Positions 27,042-43,505 of a stretch of DNA of 64,000 bases are shown piece by piece (within the stretch, counting starts at the first letter, position 1; every line of letters begins with the position of its first letter). Under the pieces are notes generated by a model that saw nothing but the letters and a program-made list of their open reading frames with translations, had not been told where the DNA came from and did not search any database. Source of the stretch: Xiphophorus maculatus. Taxonomy: Eukaryota > Chordata > Actinopteri > Cyprinodontiformes > Poeciliidae. The stretch lies in NCBI RefSeq assembly GCF_002775205.1, contig NC_036456.1, positions 22,006,968-22,070,967 of the forward strand. The letters run 5' to 3'. The translations under genes were made by a program, and so were the position numbers.

Positions 27042-29345
27042 ATGACTGCTAGGAAAGACAAGGTGGTGTTCCAGAGGCAGATGAAGCAGTACCATGAGAC
27101 CTGCTGCGTCCCTCAGTGCACAGCCTCTTCCAAATACAACGGCCTCTTAAGTTTTCACGGATTTCCAAGCGATCCTGACTTAAGGAGGCAGTGGCTGGCT
27201 AACATCCGGCGGGACAAGTTGAAGCTAACACAGCACACCAAAGTGTGCAGCCTTCACTTCACTCCGGATCAGCTTCTTCAGCCTAAAGCTGCCGGGGGCA
27301 GGCGGGTGGTGAGTAGAGGAGCCGTGCCGGTGCTGTTTTCCTGGAGCCACCGCAGCGTCCAGCCGCCCAGAGCCGGTCTGAGGAGGCCTGACCCCCCGGT
27401 GGGATTCACCCCCCTGGATCATGATTACTGCTCTGTCCCAGAACCGGCCGACCTGGACAGGGCTGAAAATGAAAACCAGAAATTAAAAGAAGATATGAAC
27501 GCCTTAAAGGAACAAGTTGGAGAACTGGAAATCCCACCCAGCTTTGGATTGCAAAGGTTTGCAGGATCCGATGACGACATCCGGTTCTACACCAGGTAAC
27601 ACTGCGCATTATCTTTGTTTATTTCTTATTTTGGTTACTCACCCGCCTCTGGTTCCTAACTGAATTATATTTTAACCCCAAAGTGCAGTAAACACACTAA
27701 CAGTTCATTAAAGCCACACTGGTTATTGTGCTACAGTAATGTTGGAGAGCAAATGGAAATAAACATTATATAATGTTACTGGAAGTATTTTTCATTATTA
27801 CTTACATAAAATACAATAACTAACATTCTTTATTTTGCAGTAGATCTATTCTTGTTTGCTCTTCTTAGTGCATTACTGAGTAGTTTCCTGTTTCTGTTCT
27901 GGACCAACAGATTTGCGAGTTATCGTCTCTTCCTGATGTTTTGGAGGCTCATTGAACCGTCTGTCCATAAAATGATTCGTTCTTCAGGAGCCGCTGAGGG
28001 AAGCAGCGAAGCAGAAACTGCCGTCAGATCAACACACACGGTTCGTATCCACAGCTTCCCAAAGAACACAGTACACACACACAGTACACACACACACTGT
28101 ACACACACACAGTACACACACACAGTACACACACACACAGTACACACACAGTACACACACACTGTACACACACACAGTACACACACACAGTACACACACA
28201 CAGTACACACACACTGTACACACACACTGTACACACACACAGTACACACACACACAGTACACACAGTACACACACACAGTACACACACACTGTACACACA
28301 CCGCAGGATGACAGGAAACAGACGTTTTACCTCAGATTAGCCAAGAACATGTTTTCTCCAGACGCTGCTCGTATTTCATTCTCAGTTTTATATTTCTGAT
28401 AACTGAGTGATTAAGTGATGAATTTCATTAAATTGAGATAAAAAGTTTTTGCTTCTTCCTGCTGCTTTTCAAACAGAAAGTGTTGGTAAGATCGTTAATT
28501 TGTTCTGCTGGTTATTTGTTTTCTTTGTTTTAAAATAAGTAAACAGGTAAATAAAAGTGTATATTTGTATATTTTAAATGTTTGTGTGCTGTTGCCTTTT
28601 CTTCTACCAGGGGGATTCCTTGCAGCCCATCGACGAGCTGCTCCTGTTCCAGATGTACCTGGCTGCAGGTCTGAAGGAAGGAGACCTAGCAAACCGGTTC
28701 CAGATTCACCCTTCCACTGCAAGCCGCATTATTTGTTCGTGGGCTGATTATTTGTACTCTCTTCTGGGTTCTCTGTGTATCTGGGCCGATGCAGACGCCG
28801 TCCGAGCTCAGCTCCCTGAGGACTTCACAGATTTTCCAGATACTCAGGTGATAGTTGGAAGCTCTGAGCTCAGATGCCAAACTCCTGCTTCTGCTCTCCT
28901 CCAGACTGAGATGTCCTCCAAGTCCAAGTCTCACTTCGTAATGAGAGGACTGACGGGAACGGCCCCCCACGGTGCGGTGACCTTTGTGTCTTCACTCTAT
29001 GAGGGGTCAGTAAGTGACACAGAGCTGTTCATGAGGTCGGGCTTGGCGGATCGTCTTACTGAGGACATGGCCGTAATGGTGGATGAAGGATTCCTCGTCT
29101 CTGACTGTGTGAAGTGTAAAGTCTATTGTCCACCTTTTCTCAGCACAAAACCACAGATGGCGTCTCCAAACGTCCTGCAGACTCAGAAAGTCGCCCGCCT
29201 GCGCGTTCACATTGAGCGGGTGACCCGAAGAGTTAAAGAAAACAAACTGTTTGATTCTGTTATCCCTTTATCTATGGCTGGAAACATTAATAAACTGTTT
29301 ACAGTGGCCTGCCTGCTAGTCAACTACCAAAACAAGCTGCTCTAA
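27042..29345 (+). CDS. THAP-domain / DDE transposase-derived protein (ISL2EU- or Harbinger-like)
   Basis: Three exons: 27042-27595, 27911 to about 28040 (28022 is an alternative donor in the same phase), and 28611-29345; phases agree, giving 466-472 residues. The start is the ATG at 27042, just after the CRE-rich block. The first exon carries a THAP zinc-binding module: C22-x3-C26, a distal VCSLHF (C-x2-H) and a GAVPVLF box like the family's AVPTIF. A short coiled coil (ENENQKLKEDMNALKEQ) follows, then IRFYTRFASYRLFL. The last exon has a helix-turn-helix (EGDLANRFQIHPSTASRII) and a DDE_Tnp_4-type domain. The usual first catalytic block (like IIDCTE) reads VIVGSSE, so the Asp is Gly; the second (MADRGF type) is MVDEGF with Asp kept; the Glu in HIERV is kept. 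Otherwise the frame is intact. Either a transposon copy with a disabled active site or a domesticated DNA-binding gene; no partner YqaJ-type frame was found nearby. Confidence 0.75.
28063..28302. repeat. Compound GTACACACACA minisatellite in THAP/DDE intron 2
   Basis: About 240 bp of alternating cagtacacacaca and ctgtacacacaca units of 11-15 bp, just after the exon 2 donor. Long open frames on both strands here are repeat artefacts. Confidence 0.9.
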
Positions 29346-32300
29346 ATAAAGGGAGCGGCTGTGTAGTTCTCAGAGGAGCAGAGCGTTTCCCATCCTCAGG
29401 TGTTTTAACACTCCTGGTTCAGAAGTTCCCAGCAGAGCAAAGGCCTGTTAGTCGTCGGTTAACTGAAACCAGCAAGCAGCTGAAAAACTGGAGAAAGGAG
29501 GAAACACAGACAGCATGCAGGACAGTGAACCAAGTGATCATTCATAAGCATGTTAGAAAAGTTGAGTTTGTATAATATGTGTTCTTCCTTTCCTTGTTGA
29601 GGTTTTTTCTCAGATTGATGTAATGAGATATTTCAGAAGCATTTGAATGTATTTGAATTTTCTTATGTACTGATTGCTTGTTATCACATTTCATGACTAA
29701 ATATAAAGGCAAAGAACATGTTAGTATTCTTCTGCTGCCTAAAGCTCCACATCAGAACCTCGCCACATCTCAGCAGTTTCTTTGGTTCCCCTAATTATTG
29801 GCCCCAGCAGTACTGTGACCTCTCACATGACCTTTCCCTAAATTGTGATGGTTATTCTTGCTTGTCGCAGCTGGCGCCAGTCATGAACACAGCTCTGCTC
29901 TCAGTTTTGGGATCCGTGTCAAAGGACGACTGCAAAACCAGACACTCTGCTGGTGGTAGCAGAGAGTTATTAATTATTAATCTGGTGTAATATTCTAATG
30001 TTTTATCATCTGTAAGCAGAAAATCTTCATCATGAACAGAAATAAAGTGTTAAAAACGTGTTTCACTGCAAAATAAATTACTTTCTAAATGTATTTTACT
30101 GAGTGATACTGGAATACAATTTCCAAAAGAAAAAGAAAAAAGACCTGTGGATGATACAGGAAATAGCGCCCCCTTCAGTTCTAGAGTGCAATGTTGCCAT
30201 TTCCAAATCTGTGATGGGACGACTGGTCTGCCGGCTCCTCTTCTCTGGTTCTGGATGCTGAGCAGCTGGAAGGACTTCCTGTTGTCATGAGTAACCATGG
30301 CAACAGAGTAACGTTTTTAGGACCTGATCAGCTGATTGCCATCTCAAAACACTCAATGTGAACTCTGAGGGATTTGGAGTATTAAGATGATAAATTACAC
30401 AACTTTGACCTTAAAACAGTCAGTTTCATCTAAATCCATCAAAATGATCAAATTTCAACAAAACCTTTAGTAATAAAGACTTTGATTATCTTGTCAAATA
30501 AATGCCTTTTGTAATCTAAATACATAAATATCCCACGCCGACCTGGATATTCAACATGAATAAAAGACCAAATACACACTTTTATTTTTAATGTTTATTT
30601 GCTGATGAAAACATGAATTACAACTTTAATCACCTTCATCCAAAGTAGTTATTATAAAAACTAAAAATGTTTGATTAATAATCATCATTGCACACTTTAA
30701 TATTTTAGTGATTAGAAATCAAAAGTGCTGATCTTCATGTCGCCGCCGCACATCAGATGTCCAACATGAAAACCAAACAAGAAACAACAACAATCCATCC
30801 AAAGACTGAAGAAAAACTACAAAAGGCCGAAAGCAGAATGGAAAAAAATCATTTATTTGACCTCAAATGGCTTTTATTCTGTCTAAGTTTAGAAGAATTA
30901 AAACAAATGACCAGTTAAAGCTTGTATGTAATACAAATTGTAGCCACAAGAGGGGGAAGTGCTCCAGTTTTACATTTGTAAGAGTTAAAACTCTGCTTTA
31001 ACTTTCTGAATTGAAAACTCAACTTGATAATAATTTTATAGATGTTAAAAACTGACATCAACCTACAAACGTCATGTTGGAGTTTCTGTAAATTTCAGCT
31101 TCAGAAGAAGAAAAACGGCTCAGTAACAGCCACCAATCCCTGCTAAACCTTTACTGATCATTGAGACTAGAAATGAAATCAAATTCCTCCTGATTGTAGA
31201 GCTGACTGAAACATTGAAGCTCACTGTGAACCACTGCAGCCTCATTCTGCTCTCTGTTTTCCTCTGTGCATTATGGGATGTTTCACATCTACAATGTGTT
31301 GAGCTCAGACAAGGTGAGAATCAAAAAGCTTCTTTCATTGAAGACCAACTATAAACTCTGATTAGTTTAGTGTTTCACTCACTTCCCTTCACCACATTTG
31401 ATTAAAACAAAGAAACGCTCAGCAGTAGAACCGCTATGTGTCAGAGATTTCCTCATAACACCCGGGTCTGGATCAGAACCGGTCCACAGACTGGATCTTC
31501 ATGGAGTTTGAGGTCCTTCACCTGAAAAGACAACAGGAGCAAAGTTTGAACCAGACTTCACAAACTGCTGTGGTTCAACTGGACATCAGCTTTACAAGAT
31601 GATGAAAAGTTTTTCCCCTCATATTTTAATAACTCAAACATTATGTGCAAAACTCAGGAAATCTTCCTTTAAAAAGCTCAACACCAACATTTTGTCACAA
31701 AAACAAACCCTGTAAAAAGTTCAAGCTTGGTCTCTCTTCCCATCCATCAGGAACTTTGTCCGTTTCTATTTCTGTCTCCATTGATGTGACGACTATCAGA
31801 GTTTGAGGTTTTCATTTTCATGATCCTGCAACCGTGTCTAAAGATCCAGCGGTGTTACCGTAAACTAGACGACTAGTTACGACCCCTAGTGGAGAGTTCA
31901 AGCTACTGATCCACTGACCCCATCTGAGATAATCACTAAAGGATTAATGGGAAGGAACAATTATAAATGTGAATAACAATAATAATAATAATATGTCAGG
32001 ATAACAGACAGTCTTACCTAGGCAGTCCAAGCCATGCTGATGAAGGCAGCAGCTCCAGACTGGGACCGGACAGATCTGCGTCTCCGAGTTCCAGCACACG
32101 TCTAGAAGTGAAGGACAGACAAGTCTGCGTTTCAATGACTGTCAAAGCTGAACTTTGTCTCTCATAGTGTGTTAGCGTCAAACATCCTGAGGTGAGTGAG
32201 ATTCAGAGAAGCTGCACCTTGACGCAGGTGTTCTCCTGTTTGATGCAAACAGCTGGAGGCTGTGTGTGTTCTTCTGTGGTTTAGTTTGACCTTCCTAAGA

Positions 32301-33050
32301 AACGCACCCTGGAAGGTTTCCTGACATGGCAACAATCAATCAGCCAAATCAAATGTTATTTGTAGAGCACCTTTCAGCTACAAGGCATTTCAAAGAGCGT
32401 TACATCATAAAAACATAAACATATAAAGTCAACAGCTTTACATTTTGCACATCAGATTATTGATCAATGTTTCATGATTATGTTTCCAAATCAGCTCTAA
32501 CCAGCTGAGTTTTTAGTCTGGATTTAAAGGAACTCAGTGTTTCAGCTGTTCTGCAGTTTTCTGGTGGTTTGTTCCAGATTTGTGGTGCATAGAAGCTCAG
32601 AGAATCAAAGTCAAAGTTTCTGATTCTGTAAAACTCTCAGGGTAACTTTACACCACAAATTTTACTCAAGTTAGAGAAGCAATAGTTCAACATATTTTGA
32701 CTCAAGTAAAAGTAAAAAGTTTCCGTCCAGGAAACGACTCAATTAAGAGCAGAAAAGCATTTGGTAAAAAGTAACTGATCAAAACATGAATCATATTTTA
32801 ACAATTCATCATCAGATGCACCAAAATGCAAATTTATGTGGAAATTTTGGACCAAATTGAAAAAACTTTTTTTTTTGTAACATAGCTACAATTTGGGGAA
32901 GTAAAATTTCTCCAAATCAATTTCTGTCAACATAAAGTTTATGAAACTTTAACAAAGTTTTTGTGAAAGTTTCCTCCATCTGGAGAATTTATGGTTAAAA
33001 GCTTGTTGTGGTGATGATTTTGCAAATAGATGGTAATAATCTTGGGTTGT
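29346..33050. other. Intergenic region, no convincing gene
   Basis: AATAAA at 29345-29350 overlaps the stop codon of the THAP/DDE gene; a second AATAAA lies near 30042. An interspersed repeat of common fish type lies at about 32345-32650. Otherwise no exon with a recognisable domain was found. Confidence 0.45.
32340..32650. repeat. Dispersed repeat of teleost type
   Basis: Contains ttatttgtagagcaccttt, caaggcatttcaaag, ctgagtttttagtctggat and gtttgttccagatttgtgg, a phrase series that I recall from a common interspersed repeat of fish genomes. Class not assigned. Confidence 0.45.
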
Positions 33051-33938
33051 TTTTCTACGTGGCTCTGTTGCTGTGAATGTTTCCTCTTTCCCCCTCAGAG
33101 AATTTGGTTTTCTGTGAGAAATGTCTCCATGGATGAGCAGAAGAGAGTCCAGCGGGTCTTACCCTCTACAGGAGGATGATGAAGGTGATGATGAAGGTGG
33201 CTCTCTGGTGACCGGAGCTGCTGGGCCAATTTGGCGTCTCTGTCCTACCTGGAGACGAGGAGGGGACGGTGATGATTGGCCAAACACCTGGGACAGGTAT
33301 TTGCCCCGGGTACATTCTGTTCAGTTATTTGTACTGATGGTAAGACAGAAACACCTGCAAAGGAATGTCACTGAACCAGAAAACTGAGCACAGCTGCAGC
33401 CATGTATTAAAACACCAGATGCTAATAACTCAGTGATTTCTCACAACATGACATTTGTTTTGGGCTTCAACTGTTTTTCCACCTTTCCTTCATGAAACCA
33501 GAGGACATTTACAGAGGATTGTCCAGTAATGGGTTATAAAACCAGTGAATCCTAAAAAGCATCATTGCCTCAAATTTACACCACAGATATGAGGAAGATG
33601 AGCTGAAGAATGAAGACAATAATAATAATAATTACACCTGGTAATTAACAGGTGGAGCTCCAAGGAACAGCAGATGTGACTCACAGTTTGTTGTTTGGTA
33701 ACATTTCAAACTGATGCTGAACTAAAATGACCTCAGTATGTTTTTTAATGTCACTTCAGTTTCTCAGTTATTAGCTCAAATGTTTCTTCTGCCCCAGTTT
33801 AGAATCCAGTCTCTACCAGGAACGGACTGGCATACGGGGCTAACTGGGGCCTTCCCAGTGGCCCCTCCGTTGGTGGTTTTCTACGTGGCTCTGTTGCTGT
33901 GAATGTTTCCTCTTTCCCCCTCAGAGAATTTGGTTTTC
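33051..33938. repeat. 62-bp direct repeat pair
   Basis: Identical stretches at 33051-33112 and 33877-33938 (from tttctacgtggctctgttgc to aatttggttttc), 826 bp apart. They flank an unrecognised segment that includes an 88-codon open frame at 33121 with no known domain, which I do not call as a gene. Confidence 0.7.
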
Positions 33939-33959
33939 CACCTAATGTTTCACGGCGTT

Positions 33960-35140
33960 CGGCATCTTTAATCAACTCTAGAATAAAAAGTACAACAACT
34001 AGACTCTTCATACCTGGACTAGATCATTCTGGTCTAATAGCAGAATATTTAAAACCATGTTTTAAACATGAAGTTTCACAAAGCATCTTTGTGATTTGTG
34101 AAACTTTTATCTGATTTGTGAAACTTCAATAATGGTTGATTTTACCACTTTTTTTTTTATCTTAGTCATAGTATAACTGCTCCAATTCCACAACTTCCAC
34201 ACCTGGACTCTTCAAACCTAAACTAAATTATTCTCAACTAATAGCAGAATATTTAGAACCATGTTTGGGGTTAGTTAAACTTTTATCTGATTTGTGAAAC
34301 TTCAATAAAAAGCCATTCTTACCTTTTTTTTGCATCTAGCTCGTATTACAGTAGATCTGCTCTAATTCCAGAACTACATCTGTTCTGAAGGCCATGTTGT
34401 AGTTCCTAGGTTCGCCACCAGGTGGCGCGGCAGTTTGTGGGTAGTATTTCTTTTTCATACCAAAACATTGTGTGAAAGCCGTGCAGGTCAGCGGACGTGA
34501 TGTTTGAGGGTTTTGTGATTTCGCTCGAGTGTTTTTCCATATGAATGTTAGTTTGCAGTGTATTTATGTTTGAGTGACATTATATGTATATTTTAGTACT
34601 TTGAACATTTTCTGTTGTTAGATTTTCTTTTAGAATAAGCGAAGGCTAGGCTAAGCTAATTTCTATTCTAAAATGGTAAACCATATTATGTTTAGTTGCT
34701 TTCTTTTACTTTATTTAACTTTAATAGTAATGAAACAGACAAATAATATGATTATAATATGTTTGTAAATGAGTATCTGCGTTCATAGTGGATTATAATT
34801 TGTATTTATTCATTTTCTTTGTAGAACCACACACACACTGACACACTTCAATCCACACACATCCGGCCTGAGAACCAGTTATAACCTGCTGATTAAAGAG
34901 TCAAACCATCGCCTGGCTTCATTCTTGACTCGGGGTCATCTGGGCATCTAATCGGTGCACATTCACCATTTTCATTCCGAACCCCAGACGTGTAAACAAC
35001 ATAACAACTACAACACCTGGACTCTTCAAATCTGGACTGGATTATTCTGCTCTAATAACAGAATATTTAAATTCATGTTTGGGATTTGTGAAACCTTTAT
35101 GTGGTTTGTGAAACTTCACTAAAGCTTAGATTACTATTCA
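33960..35140. repeat. Tandem repeat of about 200 bp, three degenerate copies, one interrupted
   Basis: Units share acctggactcttcaaa, attctggtctaatagcaga, atttgtgaaacttttatctg and cttcaataa. Copies start near 33985, 34180 and 34340; the third is split by an insertion at 34379-35005 and resumes at 35006. Related sequence ends near 35140. Confidence 0.6.
34379..35005. mobile_element. 627-bp insertion in the tandem repeat, possible solo LTR
   Basis: The insertion splits the third tandem unit and is flanked by AACTACA on both sides (34372-34378 and 35006-35012), read as a 7-bp target duplication. There is no poly(A) tail. Near-terminal tgtt and aaca suggest, weakly, a solo LTR; a DNA element with degraded ends is equally possible. 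No coding region. Confidence 0.4.
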
Positions 35141-35164
35141 CACTTGTTCCATGCAGTTTTATTC

Positions 35165-35350
35165 AAATTCAATTCTAATTCAAAACCACTTTTTTAATCC
35201 CAATGGGAAATTAAATGTTGGTGTAACTCATTAATTCTTCAGAGTTCAAAGGTCAATGCCCGCCCTGCCGGGCCTGGTGCGGCTCCAGCTCCTCATGCAG
35301 GGCCGGCCCAACGTTGTATGGGGCCTGAGGCAGAATCTGCTGTAGAGGCC
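35165..35350. repeat. LINE-tail-like and hAT-like fragments
   Basis: 35190-35220 reads aatcccaatgggaaatt, matching the 3' tails of fish LINEs (similar at 62422-62445). 35299-35335 reads agggccggcccaacgttgta, resembling a hAT terminus. Both are short and decayed. Confidence 0.4.
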
Positions 35351-35831
35351 CCTCTTCCTACTATGAACATCAGCATCACTAACAGCGTTTAAATATAGAT
35401 CTGGTGAAATCTGGGAGACGGAGCAGCTTAATTGGTCGAGCTAAAACAACAATCACTGATAATTAGGTTTTATTTGCTGATGCATTTGTGAACAAACTCA
35501 CAGAATCAGATGGTAGCCATGGTAACAACAATAAAGTATAAAGATGATTCTATGCTCTTTCACTTCTCATTAAATCCTAAATTTAAAACTTAGTATTAAG
35601 TTAGCAGTTGGTGTTTTTTTTTGTTGAAAGGTTTATAAAATGAGCTTCAGGTGTGATATATGAAGTTTATCATTGAATATTTACAGGTAAACAGCCAGTG
35701 GACACAAAGTACCACATATTTGTAAACGTGCAAAAATGTGTGAATTCAGAATCATTTCAAAGCTGCAACAAACTGAAGCTCCTCCTCCCTTTTTTATTAA
35801 TGTAAACAATATTTCAGAGTCTTTCAGCTCT

Positions 35832-40267
<4,436 letters not shown>

Positions 40268-41769
40268 TTGGAGTCATCCTCATACCTTCATCCTGCAAAA
40301 TGAAATATAACCCATCAAACCTCAGCAGTGATGAAATTCACCTTTCAGCTGGAAAACATGTCAGAAAACTAGAAAATGAAACATAAATGTGGATTAAATA
40401 GAGACGTTTTCTAACATCTACAAGCACCGATTCAGGATAATATGAGGCAAATGTGTTTAACCTAAAACTAAAAGATTTAAACTAAAGTAACATGAAAGTA
40501 AAAGTTCTATAAAATGTGACTAAAACAATTCAAAATAATAACATTTCTTTTGTTTCTGTAAATTTACTTTCACTATAAAACAAATCTAGATGATCACTGT
40601 AACATTTTTATTTATTTTTTGATTCGTTTTACTATAAAATGTGAAAATGAAAAAAAAAATCCAACTTTCATTTTTAAATTACTTAAATTCCTTTTTAATC
40701 TCATATTTCTTCATGCAGGACAAAAATTCAGTTAATTTAGAAATAAATGTAGAAAATGTTCTAGAAACTGTTAAAATAATAAAATTCTGCTTTATTCAAA
40801 GTAAAACTGTTAAATTTTAAGGTTTTAAAAATATTTTTTAGAAACTTCTTACCTTTCCTATGCTGGTGAAAGAAGAGCTGCTTGCTTCTAATTCTTGTTA
40901 AATAAAATATTTGTTCTAATTTTCTTCCAGTTCTTCTTTCGCTTCGTGATCAATCTGCAGTTTTTTAACGTCTCTTCTTTTCTCCTCCTCTTCCTCTCCA
41001 CATCGTCGCTCCCTCCTCTTCCTCCGCTCCATCTCTGGTCGTTTCTTCCTCATCCGAGCTTTGTACATGTTCTGCTTTTTATTTTGCTTCCACTCCTCCC
41101 TGCAGCCGAACACGATTGGACAAAGACGAAAACATAATTGGACTTGTTTATTTATGTTTTTCCTTTGATTTGACTGCAGATGAAAATATTGATTCACATT
41201 CAGGCATAAAAAGATGAAATAACTGAATAAGAAGCTCCAGATTTCAGATCAACAGAAAAAGTTGATTTATTTGAGATGAAAAGTCAGAAGAAAATCGAAA
41301 TCCTTGTTTTAAATGCGTAGCTGAGATGTGGGATGTTATTAGATATTATTTAAACCCAGATATGAAGGTGGAAAACGGATCAAGTTGTGATGTGAAATGA
41401 CGACTCAGCGTCTGATCGGACCAGCAGATGAAAACATCTGGATTAGAAACGTTACAGTCGTCACTACTGGTTTTAGAAAATCACAATTTTTCATGTTTTA
41501 ATGAAAATTATGCAGCTTAATGTCTATTTGCAGTCTGAGGTGAAAGCACAGCACAAATAAGTGATTGTAGTTTAAAAACAAATAATGGGATCAATTTGTG
41601 ATAAAACAGACGAACGCAGAACAGAAAGTTTTCTGCATGTCGGCTGCAGAGCTTTGTGGGTCGCTCTTCACGGTGCAGCAGCTCCGGTGAGTTTTTAACC
41701 TGATCTTGTTCTTTATCCGGAGTTCTGGCTCAGCTTTGGGTCATTATGCCGTAAACTTCTGGCTTTAAC

Positions 41770-42255
41770 GTCTATAAAAAAATCAGTTTTTTGAATATTT
41801 GGTAAAACTTTCACTATGTTGCAAAGGTTTGCTATGAGACATAATCTGTGAAAAGATCGATCTTTCTTCCCGGAGCTGAAGAAATGCTCCAAAACCAACC
41901 AATCAGAACCAGGAGGAGGGTCTCAGCGCTGTCAATCATCCTTGTGTACTCACTACTAAATGTGCTAATGGTGGAGAAACAACTCATCATTACAGGAAAA
42001 TCATTAAAGCACCATCATCGGTGGTTTTGCTAACTAGCCTAGCATTCACAGCAGGATCTACTGATGGGAAAAATCTGGCAGCGCCATACGAGATGGTGAC
42101 TGACAGCGCTAAGACCCGCCTCCACGCTCTGATTGGTTGTTTCTAGTTAGCGCTGGGAGAAGACAGAGGACTCAGATTATCTCATAAACTGTAACAACAT
42201 GATGACAGTTTCATCAAATATGTTTTCGCTCAAAGTTTCATATTTAAGCTTTAAC
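41770..42255. mobile_element. TTAA-flanked fold-back MITE, copy 3
   Basis: Shares gcgctgtcaatcatcc, aaatgtgctaatgg, catcatcggtgg and gctaagacccgcctcc with copy 1 and ends ttaagctttaa. Left boundary approximate. Confidence 0.55.
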
Positions 42256-42987
42256 TGTAAACACTTCTATCCATCTAAAGTCTGGTGAAAAACTTGTTAC
42301 ATACAAACAAAAGTTTGGAAACTTAAACAGTATCAGTGTGAATACTTTATAGAAACTGTCTGTTCCAGACGTGGAGGTGGAAAAATCATGAACCAGGAGT
42401 TTCCTACTAAAAACAGGATTTTCTGCTCCTGGAGGAAACAGTTTGTGTGAAATCTACCGAACGTTGTTTGAACCTGCTGTCCTCAGAACAGAGACTTTGG
42501 TGCTGAAATGAGATGAAATGACCTGGAAAAGTTCTGGTAAACACTCAGACAGAGACAGAGGCGTTGTTGGACAGCATCCTGTCCTCCGGGAGCGGGGAGA
42601 CCTCCTTCCTGTTTTGATGTAGCGCTAATTAGAATATCAGACGATCGCGTCCCGTTAGCCAGAAATCACCGCCGCTCGCTGACACAGTTCAGGATCAGAG
42701 CGTCTCTGAGGGTCGGGCTTCAAACGCAGCGCAGGGATCACCTGATGGGGCGGGACGGAGCGCCTGGTCCTGCTTTACAGGAGATGGTCTTTCTGTAAAC
42801 TTATTAGATTTTCTTAAAGGAACCAGAGAAAACAACACAGATTTAATCCCCTTTTAAAGTCCGGTTACAGTTTTCCTGCTTTAGGTCAGTTTACTCTCAT
42901 CCTGACCCATTTCTCCTGACAGAACCGGAGTATCTGGGTCAGGTGTGGAACAAACTTCCTGTCACAGCAAAACAGACTTTGATGTTC

Positions 42988-43210
42988 TTAAAGGGGCAGT
43001 ATTATATAAAATCAACGTTTTTGATTTTCACATCATGGTATTAAAAAAACATGCCTGTAGTGTTGCTTTGATCCTTTCATGCATGTTTAAGAAATTCTTT
43101 AATCTCCATGGCAACCATTCATCAGTGCAAAACGCCTGGGTGGGCCTAGCCCCGCCTACAAGACGTAGCTCCTCCTCTGAGCTGCAGTTTCCAAGTTTAT
43201 GAGTTTCTGA
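42988..43210. repeat. Dispersed repeat beginning aaaggggcagtattat
   Basis: The opening and the later ggtgggcctagccccgcct and gctgcagtttccaa blocks match, from memory, a repeat found widely in fish genomes. Non-coding; family not assigned. Confidence 0.4.
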
Positions 43211-43417
43211 CTCAAAGCGAAGCCTCCAGATAGAAAACAATCAGTCTGAGGGCCACAAATGGCCCCCGGGCCACACTTCATACACTCCTGATCTAATTAA
43301 GTATTTTTTATTTTATTTTTTTATTGTAAAAATAAATCCTTCTCTCTTAATTCATAGTTTGAGATTTCCTGAGTCTGTTGGGTTTTAATTTGTGTATAAA
43401 AACTAAAATCTCGTCTC

Positions 43418-43505
43418 AGTCCACACGGGGACACGTGTGTCTCACACGGGGACACGTGTGTCTCACACGGGGACACGTGTGTCTCACACGGGGACATGTG
43501 TGTCG
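43418..43505. repeat. 21-bp tandem repeat with an E-box in each unit
   Basis: Four units of tcacacggggacacgtgtgtc. The first three contain palindromic ACACGTGT (E-box CACGTG); the fourth is acatgtgt. The unit is divisible by three, so it stays open in frames on both strands without being a gene. Confidence 0.85.

Noticed and set aside
26519-27052. 177-codon frame with a poly-His/Thr tail before the THAP gene
   Set aside because: It crosses the CA microsatellite and has no known domain; the ATG at 27042 gives the family-consistent protein.
27842-27910. Acceptor at 27840 for THAP/DDE exon 2
   Set aside because: Joining there meets an in-frame TAG within ten codons; the acceptor at 27909-27910 restores the conserved RFYTRFASYRLFL reading.
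28029-28301. Cys/Val-rich minus-strand frames
   Set aside because: Artefacts of the GTACACAC minisatellite in the THAP/DDE intron.
32018-32101. Minus-strand exon-like segment reading VCWNSETQICPVPVWSCC with acceptor and donor
   Set aside because: Two frames are open across 84 bp and no partner exon with a matching domain was found; the possible downstream piece at about 31440-31530 is equally anonymous. Chance is likely.
33121-33387. 88-codon plus-strand open frame beginning MSPWMSRRESSGSYP
   Set aside because: No recognisable domain, inside repeat-flanked sequence, no convincing promoter or splice partner.
40916-41197. Lys/Arg/Glu-rich minus-strand frame upstream of the basonuclin start
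   Set aside because: Considered as a 5' exon, but no splice phase links it to the CSCACFKPGK exon and the composition reflects a GA-rich tract.
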